Of a stretch of DNA of 64,000 bases, positions 55,278 to 64,000 are shown piece by piece. The translations under genes and the position numbers were made by a program. The first letter of the stretch is position 1. Each line of letters starts with the position of its first letter. The notes below the pieces were generated by a model. It made no database searches, had not been told where the DNA came from, and was given only the letters and a program-made list of their open reading frames with translations. The stretch is taken from NCBI RefSeq assembly GCF_028640845.1, contig NC_080546.1:68663205-68727204 (forward strand). The letters run 5' to 3'. The DNA comes from Ahaetulla prasina. Taxonomy: Eukaryota > Chordata > Lepidosauria > Squamata > Colubridae.

Positions 55278-56249
55278 CATCTGTCTACTATGTGATATTT
55301 AAAAGTCAGTGCCAACTTGGTAGCACATAATCAAAACTATCTACTACTGAGATACAAAGGGATACAAATTAATACTGTGAAAACCTTTGAAAAAGGGGAC
55401 TTCAGAAAGTATATCGATGGGAGTGAAATTACCCTCTTCAAATCATTGAAATAGACACACTGATGAAACAGATGTGACTGAAGAGTAATAAAATAGCATT
55501 TACCTTTAAAAAAACACTTCCATGTGAAATCTCATCATATGATATGATAATTTTTTGAAAATAATTCCAGACTTGATGTGGAGAGCTGCCATATAGATGG
55601 TATCTCTTAGAGCATTTCAAAATTCGAAGTCATTGCCACAAGGAAACATTTTGTACAGGTATGTTTTCTGTATGACATCCACAATGCAACCCAAACACAT
55701 AAGAAATTGGTAATATTTAATGTGCTTGGTATCTTTAACTACTTTATCCCTTAGGATTCAACAGGGCTTGAACAATATCAGTTTTCTATGGATTGGGTTA
55801 TAATATTTAGGTTTAACTGAAGATGAAACATGAGGTCAAGCCAATTTTCAAACCAGTGTGCACTAGTGCCCATAAAGTTCACATAAGTACAATAGGAAAA
55901 TGGATAAAAGATTAGTTTACAACAACTCAAAGCAAACAATACATTTTCCCATTGAATTAAGATTAATAATAAGTAATGAACATGTCTGGATCAATTATCA
56001 AAATGGGAATGTTTAAGGGATTGCATTTACCATTAACTTGGTCTTCACTTCCTAATTGTGCAAAGTCAGTACAGTGTAGTAAAGTGTGGGAACATTGAGG
56101 ACACCCGTGTTTAAGTCAACTCTCAATATGGAAACTCACTGGGTGAATTGAATTCATTATTGTCTCAATTCAAGCTCCATCAAAAGGGAGAGAGTGCAGT
56201 GAATATTATCTTGAGCTGCTGGAAGAAAATCAAGATAAAAATCCCAATA
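55278..56249. other. Intron sequence without recognised repeat
   Basis: About 1 kb of AT-rich, apparently single-copy sequence upstream of the exon. No coding motif or upstream exon found. Confidence 0.6.
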
Positions 56250-56257
56250 TTATATAG

Positions 56258-56770
56258 CTGTGATAGTGAACCTATGGCATGTGTGCCACAGCTGGCATGC
56301 AGAGCCTTCTCTGCGGACACATGGGGGTGATACATCCACCCATGGTCCATTTTTGGGCCCAGGAGACTGCCAAGAGTCTCCTTGTGGGCCGTTTTGGATG
56401 CCAGGTAAGTGCAGGGCCCACACAGAGCCTTGGGAGGCTGTTTTTGCCCTCCCAGAGGCTCGAGGAAAGCCTCCGGAGCCTGGGGGGACAAAAACATCCC
56501 CCTCCCATGGTGCAAGAGGCCGAGTAGGTCAAGCCCACCATGGCCATGGCCACCCAGCAACCGGCAGAGAACCAGTTGCTAAAATTTTTGAATCCTACCC
56601 CTTTCGGGTGCATGTACTGGGGGTGGGGGAGCGTGGGAGGTCATGTGTTCATGCGTGTGGGTGTGTGTACAGGGGGCACGCACATTGCATTATGGGTGCC
56701 GTCACACATGCACGTGCGTGTGCACACAGGTGCTTTTGGCAGATGAAGAGAAAAACGTTAGCCATCACTG
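56258..56770. mobile_element. hAT-type element just upstream of the exon
   Basis: Exact 8-bp flanks TTATATAG at 56250-56257 and 56771-56778. Left end CTGTGATAGTGAACCTATGG with GCATGTGTGCCACAGC; right end ACGTTAGCCATCACTG, partly complementary. Inside, 56530-56605 resembles the right part of the CAGTGGTGGG MITE (accagttgctaaaatttttg, aatcctaccc). Its end lies 74 bp before the exon. Confidence 0.88.
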
Positions 56771-56787
56771 TTATATAGCAATTATAA

Positions 56788-57222
<435 letters not shown>

Positions 57223-57228
57223 TAATTT

Positions 57229-57520
57229 ACAGGTAGTCCTCAGCGTACAACCACAATTGGGACCAGTGAAGAAGCATTAAGCAAGTCATTCCATTACTGA
57301 ACACAATGTTATTACATTTTTACCACATTTGTTAAGCAAACCACATGAATGTTTAGTGAATCATATGTTTGTTACAAGAACCCATCTTCCCCAATTGATT
57401 TGGTTGGTAGAAGATGGCTGGGAAGATTACAAATCACAGTTATATGACAAGTCTCTGTAGCCATCATAAATGGAAGCTGGTTGCCAACTGCCTGAATTGC
57501 AGTCATGTAAACATGGGGTT
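57229..57520. mobile_element. MITE (ACAGGTAGTCCTC family)
   Basis: Starts ACAGGTAGTCCTCAGCGTAC, AACCACAATTGGGACCAG; contains GTTAAGCAAACCAC, AAGATGGCTGGGAAG and GCCATCATAAATG. A second copy is at 60660-60915. Abundant in squamates as I recall; superfamily not asserted. Confidence 0.75.
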
Positions 57521-57524
57521 TATG

Positions 57525-57740
57525 CAGTGGTGGGATTCAAATAATTTAACAACTGGTTCTCTGCCCTTATGATGTGCTGGGTAGGCGTGGTGGGTAGTCA
57601 TGTGACTGGCTGGGCATGGCCAACTCGACGTCACTCACATCGAGGGGTGCCTCATCTCGCCCGGCCTCTCCTTGTCTTGCCTGGCCACGCCAAGCCTTGG
57701 CCCTCCCCGCCCTCATTGTCACACCCAGCCACTCACCAGA
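57525..57740. mobile_element. hAT-type MITE (CAGTGGTGGG family), right end unclear
   Basis: CAGTGGTGGGATTCAAATAA, TTTAACAACTGGTTCTCTGC and 'gtcatgtgactggctgggc' are family text. The expected right terminus is missing. Confidence 0.7.
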
Positions 57741-58043
57741 GCAAGTAGTTTTCAAATAAAAAGAATGCTCACCTTGTGCAAATAAATAACAAACATCTTG
57801 ACTTCAGGTTTGATGCATCCTGCAAAGTATTACTGCTCATTCTAGTCTCTTTTCCTACTAACAGATCCATTCAGGTTGTAATTTGCTACAACCTTTCTTT
57901 TGCATCATTCTATGGGAGATTATTCTGAAATGTTATCTGTGATGTTTACAGCTTTACAAGTTTGTTTCCTCCAACCCTGTTTTTGCATGCAGTTCTTGTT
58001 ATTTTGATATTCCTTCCTCCTTTTTAAACAAAGTAGTGGTTAA
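57741..58043. other. No recognised feature
   Basis: Intron sequence between two MITEs; nothing identified. Confidence 0.5.
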
Positions 58044-58051
58044 GGTGCAAG

Positions 58052-58188
58052 CAGTGGTGGGATTCAGCCAGTTTGCACCACTTTGGGAGAAACGGTTGTT
58101 AACTTTCTGAGCAGTTTGGCAAACTGGTTGTTGGAAGAAATCATTAGGACAGAGAACCGGTTGTTAAATTACTTGAATCCTATCACTG
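58052..58188. mobile_element. hAT-type MITE (CAGTGGTGGG family), complete, 137 bp
   Basis: Ends CAGTGGTGGGATTCAG / TTGAATCCTATCACTG. Flanks GGTGCAAG (58044-58051) and GGTACAAA (58189-58196) match in six of eight positions. The shortest complete member of the family here. Confidence 0.85.
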
Positions 58189-58196
58189 GGTACAAA

Positions 58197-59035
58197 TCTA
58201 GAAACCAAGACCTGCACCTTAACTGACTCTGAGTTCTAGTCCCATTTTAGGCTTGAAAAAATGGCTGAGTGACTAGTCACTCTCTCCCAGCCCAAACCAT
58301 TTCTTAGATTGTGGTAGTGGGAAAACTAAGAGGAGGAAGGAATATTAGATAAGTTCATCACCTTGAATTCCTTTTAAAGTAATAAAGACAGGATAAACAT
58401 CTAACAAAATAGATAAATCATTTGTGAGAATGATGTCCTTCTAAAGGAGAAGGGGTGCTGACTGCCTTGGCACATGCCTTACAGTACTGCACTTATTTCA
58501 TATGTATCATTTTATTTTTCTCTACTTTTGGTTTATTCTTCAATGATGGCATAGCCTGTGAAATTCTTACCTGTCTCACATGCCAGAGTTATGTGGGAAA
58601 ACATCAGGTAAACACATCCATGTGAATGACAGGCAATGGCAGCAGAAATCACTAAGCAGCTACATTAAGACAGAAAGGTAGAGGCACCAGGGTGCAAAAA
58701 GCAGAGGATCTCAGGGAGAAGAGAGCTGAGACATCCACTTTTCATCAAACTGGCACAACATAGTCAACTACAGAAAGGTAGGAAAGTCATCCATGCCACT
58801 TCTGTGCTCTTTCCATTGGAAATTTTGAGATTTTTCAAACTGACTGTGTAAAAATTGCCCCAACTCTACAATACTGGTGATCTTTTTTAATGATCTTTCA
58901 CTTTTTATCTAGAGAAGTGTTGAAAAGATTTAAAAAGCAAACCATGTCCTTTTTTAATCAATTTTGCCGAACATCTCCCCAACTCACAATAAAATAGAGC
59001 TCACAACTCACAATAAAATAGCACATTAAAATAGC
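58197..59035. other. Intron sequence without recognised repeat
   Basis: No coding or repeat motif; near the end CACAACTCACAATAAAATAG occurs twice in close tandem (about 58982-59030). Confidence 0.55.
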
Positions 59036-59300
59036 ACTGTTCCGATATTTGAGAGGCTCCTACAAAAATGATGGGGTCCATCTATTTTCCAATTTTCCAC
59101 CAAAAGGCATGACAAGAAACAATGAATGGAAACTAACCAAAGAGAGAAGCAACCTACGACTAAGGAGAAATTTCCTAAGGGTGAGTCCTTGCCTTCAGAA
59201 GTTGTGGGTGCTTCATTACCAGAGGTTTTCAAAAAGAGTGAGGGAAGTACACTCCAAAAGTACACCAATGCCAGGAACCACTAAAACAATGCAGAAAACT
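59036..59300 (+). mobile_element. CR1 LINE 3' coding relic
   Basis: Translates as YLRGSYKNDGVHLFSNFPPK and NNEWKLTKERSNLRLRRNFL, the CR1 C-terminal region, then a decayed PAEV..LE.F segment. Old copy, 3' UTR not recognised. Confidence 0.75.
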
Positions 59301-60015
59301 TAAAACAGCCATTCCCCTTTAAAAAAGAAAAGAAGTCAAAACCCCAAAGCAAAAGCACCAGCTGAGAGGGAAACTAGCCTGAGCACCAGCTGCTCAGGCT
59401 AATTGAAAACCTGGATGTGCTGCCAAAAGCCATTAACCCTTCCAACTCTATTATTCTATGTTCTCTATGTTCTAAATTGGGTGCTTCACAGCAGAAACAA
59501 TACAGCTGGCTGGACCATACGTGTATTAAATTCACAGCCTGTATGATCAAGCTGCATCATTGTCCCATCCTGTATCCTTTCCCCCCAGGAAGAAACAAGA
59601 AGTAGCCAACACTGCAGCAGCTATAAAAGATCTTGGGGAATTCCAGGGAGTATCAGCTGATCACAGAAATGTTTCCTAATACCCTTTATAATGAAAATAT
59701 TTGTAATCTTGTCCTTCCTGAAGGCAAGAGGTAAATCCCATCCTAGATGGGTGATTGATTGGTTTCCTGGGTGTTACTCTTCCCTAATCCTGTCAGTCTC
59801 TGTTGTTTATTGACTTTATTCAAAGCGTGTGTTGGATGTTATCACAACTAAATATCCAGTTAAGTGGTTCTTGGCTGTCTGCCCGGAGCTATTAACTGAA
59901 GGGAGAGAGGAAAAAATCCTCTCTTGTACTCCCCAACCTCCACATTGCTGCCTGTGCCACTCGCAGCCGGACGCAGCCAGGAGAACAGCAGCAGCCAGAG
60001 GGACAGCGTTGCAGC
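59301..60015. other. No recognised feature
   Basis: Contains a short direct repeat (AGCACCAGCTG, near 59356 and 59383). Overlapping open frames around 59829-60224 on both strands show no known motif and I do not call them genes. Confidence 0.5.
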
Positions 60016-60122
60016 AGAGCTGCTCAGAAGGCAGCTGCTGGCCACAGTCTTTAAGATCTCGGGAGGGAGGAGGGACCATAAAGGGACAGACTGCAGTCAG
60101 AGGCTGCCTTCTGAGCAGCTCT
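60016..60122. repeat. 20-bp perfect inverted repeat, 67-bp spacer
   Basis: AGAGCTGCTCAGAAGGCAGC at 60016-60035 and its exact complement at 60103-60122. Locally GC-rich region. Confidence 0.85.
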
Positions 60123-60279
60123 GATGTGAAGGGAGGGAGAAAAGTTTGGCTTCTCTCTGCCACAACATTCAATGTGGCTGCTTTTCTCCTCCTTCTTGGG
60201 CTCATAGACACAGACCAAACATGAGAAGGAAGCGAGAAGTAGCAAGGTTCAACACTAGAAGACTTGGCCGGCCAAATTT

Positions 60280-60420
60280 TTGTGTTGGTTCTGTAGGCGT
60301 AGCTTGGTGGGTGTATGTTGCCTTGAGTGATGTCAAGTTGGCCATGCCCACTCAGTCACATGATCCCCACCAAGCCATGGCCACAGAACCGGTAGGGGAA
60401 ATACTTGAATATCACTACAG
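60280..60420. mobile_element. hAT-type MITE fragment
   Basis: GGTTCTGTAGGCGTAGCTTG, AAGTTGGCCATGCCCACTC and CACAGAACCGGTAGGGGAAA then TTGAATATCACTAC. Left end degraded. Confidence 0.7.
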
Positions 60421-60424
60421 GGGA

Positions 60425-60659
60425 TGATGATGTTATTAGTCTTCTAAATGCCACTATATTCTATCTACTGCACCTATAATTAAATATAATTATCATCATC
60501 ATTACTATCACCAAGAAGCTACACAAATATAATGATCATAATAACCATAACTATCATTGTAAACTTGTTTAGCTGATTAAAGATCTGAAGAAAAAAAACC
60601 AATAATCAATACTTGTATAATTTTGGGTTTTTTTTCTTATTCTTATCATTCCCATCATC
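60425..60659. other. AT-rich sequence, nothing recognised
   Basis: Contains a degenerate ATCAT-rich stretch; no motif seen. Confidence 0.5.
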
Positions 60660-60915
60660 AGTTTAACTCATTGCCTCATTTAACTCAAGAGAATCACTGC
60701 AGTTGCTGAGTGAATCATGCAGTTATTAAGCAGATCTGGCTTCTCTCATTGACTCTGCTTGTCAAAAGCTGGCTGGGAAGGTGGTCATGTGACTCATTAT
60801 GCTGCAGCCATCATAAATAAATGCCATGTGTATTTGTGCCCAAATTTTGATCTTGTGACAAAGGGACAATGGTCATAAGTGCAGGGACCAGTTATAAGTC
60901 TGTTCTGTCCTCACT
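60660..60915. mobile_element. MITE (ACAGGTAGTCCTC family), second copy
   Basis: Shares CTGAGTGAATCATGCAGTTA, AAAAGCTGGCTGGGAAGG, TGCAGCCATCATAAATA and ATTTTGATCTTGTGAC with the copy at 57229 or with the family as I recall it. Ends are eroded. Confidence 0.65.
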
Positions 60916-60967
60916 ATACATTACTTTTTATGCAGTTCGACATGCAGCTAAACCCATCTATCTTCTA

Positions 60968-61053
60968 TCTTTCTTCTTCTTCTTCTTCTTCTTCTTCTTC
61001 TTCTTCTTCTTCTTCTTCTTCTTCTTCTTCTTCTTCTTCTTCTTCTTCTTCTT
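60968..61053 (+). repeat. (TTC)n microsatellite
   Basis: About 28 uninterrupted TTC units, a triplet tract long enough to be polymorphic. Poly-Ser and poly-Phe frames over it are artefacts. Confidence 0.97.
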
Positions 61054-61074
61054 TATTTTTATATATATAAAAGG

Positions 61075-61975
61075 ACTTATATATGTATGTATGTATGTAT
61101 GTATGCATGCATATACGATCCATCATAACTCTGGAACGGCTCAAGCAATTTCAACCAAACTTGGTACAGATGACTTACTCTCTGGAAACAAGTACTGTGG
61201 GGGTAAGACACCCCTGGTGTGTATGTGTGCTTGTGTCTGTGTCTGTGTGTGTGTTCCAGCATAACTCTGGAACGGCTCAAGCAATTTTAACCAAACTTGC
61301 TACACAGATGACTTACTCTCTGGAAAAAAAATACTGTGGGGGTAATACACCCCTGGTGTGTGTGTGTGTGTGTGTGTGTGTTCCAGCAAAACTCTGGAAT
61401 GGCTTGAGCAATTTCAATAAAACTTGGTACACAGATGACTTACCCTCTGGAAAAAAATACTGTGGGGGTAACACACCACTAACACCCCACAGTGTGTGTG
61501 TGTTCCAGCATAACTCCAGCAATTTTAACCAAACTTGGTACACAGATGACTTACTCTCTGGAAAAAAACAGAAAATTTTTTGAAAAAAATTAAGACTTGC
61601 ATTCTCAATCACGATCAATAAATCACAGGGTCAGTCTTTTAAATACTGTAGAGTGGATTTGAGATCACCATGTTTCTCCCATAGATAACTTTATTTTGTT
61701 TGCTCAAGGGTGGGTTCACCACAGAATTTATTCTTGCTCCTGGAGGTGAAATTAAAATTTTTGTTTATAATCAAGTTTTCTCTTAAATTAATATTATTCT
61801 TAATTTGAATAATATTTTACTTTATAATTTGTATACTGTGTTTATACTTTTAAAAACCCTGTGAATAAAATTGCTTTGATTTGACACTAAAGATATAATT
61901 CATTCCTTTTCCTGTCTAATACAAGATTGGGATAAATAAATACCTGGGCAATGCTGGGTAATCATCATCAGCTAG
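61075..61975 (+). mobile_element. Helitron-like element, second copy
   Basis: Opposite orientation to 255-1885. (TATG)n at the left, about four tandem units starting near 61127, 61260, 61386 and 61510 (ATAACTCTGGAACGGC...), then the unique part and the 3' hairpin region 61942-61959, 12 nt, CTAG (61972-61975) and T. The hairpin is weaker here (two wobble positions). Confidence 0.6.
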
Positions 61976-62960
61976 TCATCTAATAAAACAGACCTTGTGT
62001 GTAGATCTGGATGCTTTATTAAAGAACAGGATGTGGTAAAATGGGGAAATAGGGAAATAGGAGTACGTACAATGAGAATTGTATAAGATAGGCAATATTG
62101 AGTTAATACTGAACATAACAATTAATAAATACAAGTAATCTAAATTTCATCAGCAATGCTATGTGTGTGGGATGTGGGTTTGTCCTTGGATGAACATGTG
62201 CCACAGATTAAACAGGATTCTTCTTTGTACTTCTGCCTCTTCCAAATGCTAAAGGAAAACGTAGTCTGGCTTCCCTTCGTGCACTTGTTTTGAGAGTGCA
62301 GGCTGATAGGTAAAGGGGTTGGGTCAGCTTCAAAACAATATAATTGGTATTTGTTCCCTCCCTCTGTCCCTTTATATACAACAGTATATAAAGATTATAT
62401 GTTGGGTCATGACAAAGTCACTTTTTTTAAGTGCTATTGTAACTTTGAACTATCACTAAATGAATGGTTGTATGTTAATACTGTGTTGATCTTGTATAGG
62501 AGAAGCAAGTGATTGGCTGCAAAGGATTGGCTGCCAAGCGAAACCCAACTTTGGGGTTTCATTTCTTTCCATATTTCTAACAGAAAATACCAATATCTCC
62601 TTGGAAAATACTAGATACATCAAAAGGTGCTATCTGAGACTGTTTAGAGAAAATCTTAGCAAAATGTTGATAGGAAAGAAGACTTACCTGTATTTTAATG
62701 AGGGCTGACGGAGAGATAAGTAGTTCAATGTAGCTGGAGTCACTTTGAGTAACCAAGCAAAGGCCTCGAACTTTCATACCAAAGTATGAAATCCTAAGAA
62801 TGTTGACTTCTTTGTGCAATTTATGTTTAAGGATTAGCTCCCAGTTGCTTAGATTTATAAAAATGCTGTATATCTATATATGGAAGCAAGACACAATTAT
62901 GCACTGAAATAAACTCAAAGCATAGTAGCATACAAAAAGGGTTGCACTGCTATTAATTTT
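61976..62960. other. Intron sequence without recognised repeat
   Basis: No exon of the receptor gene or repeat recognised. Short frames have no known motif. Confidence 0.55.
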
Positions 62961-62967
62961 GTTCCAG

Positions 62968-63340
62968 ACCACTTATTTATTTTATTTATTTATTTATTTT
63001 GTCACAACATCATATAAAAAGGATTTTATAGTATATAAACATATATATGAGTAAATATTAGGAGGTATAAGCATCAATATATATATATAGGAAGAAGAAA
63101 AGAAAAGAAAAACAATAGGACAGGAACGGTAGGTACGTTTGTGCGCTTATGCACACCCCTTATGGTCCTTTAATTCCTTTGTGAGTGATGCAAGCTAAAC
63201 CTATCATTAAATCTCTCTTGAAGAATGGCAGTCTTCCAGTATAGCTAAATAACTTTTGCTGGAGGTGTGATATGGATCTGCATAGTTGTGAAAGAGAAAA
63301 TGAGGCATGCATGAGGAGATGACTGATAAATTCCAGATGT
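62968..63340 (-). mobile_element. Snake-type CR1 3' end, second copy
   Basis: TTTATTTATTTTGTCACAAC on the plus strand is its tail; AACAATAGGACAGGAACGGT and CACACCCCTTATGG match 28655-29060. Coding part decayed or absent. Confidence 0.65.
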
Positions 63341-63352
63341 GGTTAAAGATAA

Positions 63353-63420
63353 AAGGTAAAGGTTCCCCTCGCACATATGTGCTAGTCGTTACTGACTTTA
63401 GGGGGCGGTGCTCGTCTCCG
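63353..63420 (-). mobile_element. 3' end of a BovB-tailed SINE, cut by an L1
   Basis: AAAGGTAAAGGTTCCCCTCG, CACATATGTGCTAGTCG and GGCGGTGCTCGTCTCCG match the left end of the SINE at 43490. It stops at GTTTC where an L1 tail begins. Confidence 0.85.
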
Positions 63421-64000
63421 TTTCTTTCTTTCTTTCTTTTTTTATTGAAAAAGTTTTACAAAAACAATTAATTTTTTCCTCTCCCCTCCCCTCGCCCCTC
63501 CCCCCTCCCTCCCCCCTCCCTCCAAAACCCCCCTCCCCCCTCTGACTTCCCGGAACAAACACAAGGTATAGTTCAACAAACAAACAGCCATACATTAAAT
63601 TTTTAAAATCTAACACAATTATAATCCTTCTCTTTCACATAACCTGACTTCTTCCATTAAGATCAAAAACAACATCCTTCATTCAAAGGCAATCTGAAAT
63701 TTCTTAATCTGATATCTATTTTGAATATAATCAATCCAATTCTTCCATTCATTTAGATATTTTTCTTGAGTACTGTCTTTCAAGAAGGCTGAGATTTTAG
63801 CCATCTCAGCCAAATTAGAAACTTTCAATATCCATTCTTCTATTGTGGGTACTTCTTTTTTCTTCCAGTATTGTCCAATTAACAGTCTTGCTGCTGTTAT
63901 TAAGTTCAAAATCAATTTTGTCTCAGTCACTGAGTCTGAGTCTGTTATTATTCCCAAAAGGAAAAATTGCGGCAGGAACTTTATGTTCTTCTTCAAAACA
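63421..64000 (-). mobile_element. L1 LINE 3' end, continuing beyond the window
   Basis: Tail (complement of TTTCTTTCTTTC...TTTTTATTG), 3' UTR with a purine tract (CCCTCC-rich on plus, 63475-63545), then the ORF2 C-terminus open from 63679 to 63996 (FLPQFFLLGIITDSDSVTET, LNLITAARLLIGQYWKKKEV, FLKDSTQEKYLNEWKNWIDY). It is the same subfamily as 14154-20633 and its visible 105 codons have no stop. Confidence 0.9.

Noticed and set aside
59829..60224. 131-codon frames on both strands
   Set aside because: No known motif, overlap in opposite strands, no splice or start context.
60968..61053. Poly-Ser protein
   Set aside because: Translation of a (TTC)n microsatellite.

Overview
The window looks like squamate, most probably snake, nuclear DNA. 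It carries BovB (RTE) LINEs, tRNA-derived SINEs with an (ACCTTT)n BovB-type tail, CR1 LINEs, the AATAG-tailed CR1 fragments I know from snake genomes, L1 and L2-clade LINEs, hAT-type MITEs, a Penelope-like retroelement and long microsatellites. This taxon call rests on recalled repeat families, not on a search.

Only one host-gene piece is convincing: a 221-bp coding exon on the + strand at 56845-57065. It encodes part of the extracellular ligand-binding domain of a GABA-A receptor beta subunit, closest to beta-1. It has an acceptor and a donor splice site and no other exon of the gene in view. Most of the window is therefore probably intron of that gene, filled with transposons. I found no tRNA, rRNA, CRISPR array or complete host gene.

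Layout. 1-10200: one old minus-strand L1 (pieces at 1-254, 3769-3995, 9495-10200), split first by a Helitron-like/Penelope-like/CR1/SINE cluster and then by a 5.5-kb L2-clade LINE that carries a 735-bp internal duplication. 10310-20860: CR1 relic, then a hAT transposase relic containing a hAT MITE with a probable solo LTR inside it, and a near full-length L1 (14154-20633) inserted near its 3' end. 20862-28160: hAT MITEs, two further L1s, a snake CR1 tail and a jockey/I-type LINE relic. 28655-43224: CR1 tail, a broken L1 interrupted by an LTR plus CR1, a second CR1, an L2 3' end and a 4-kb L2-clade LINE, followed by a younger L1 with an intact ORF1. 43225-51797: a 3' L1 fragment holding a SINE, a TA-flanked terminal-inverted-repeat transposon and a BovB, part of which is duplicated as a 1.8-kb tandem; then a rearranged L1 with a second SINE. 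51798-56844: hairpin-rich MITE, microsatellites, a second Penelope-like copy, a second BovB, two hAT MITEs. 57066-64000: intron with MITEs, a CR1 relic, a second Helitron-like element, and L1 and CR1 tails at the edge.

The elements do not form one pathway. The autonomous LINE types (BovB, L2) and the SINEs with matching tails suggest parasitic partnerships, and many insertions are datable relative to each other by target-site duplications. The observations I find most worth checking are the hammerhead-ribozyme-like motif in both Penelope-like 3' ends, the Helitron-like hairpin plus CTAG ends carrying a tandem array, several large palindromes, and an unusual Gln-to-Tyr change in the otherwise conserved receptor exon.
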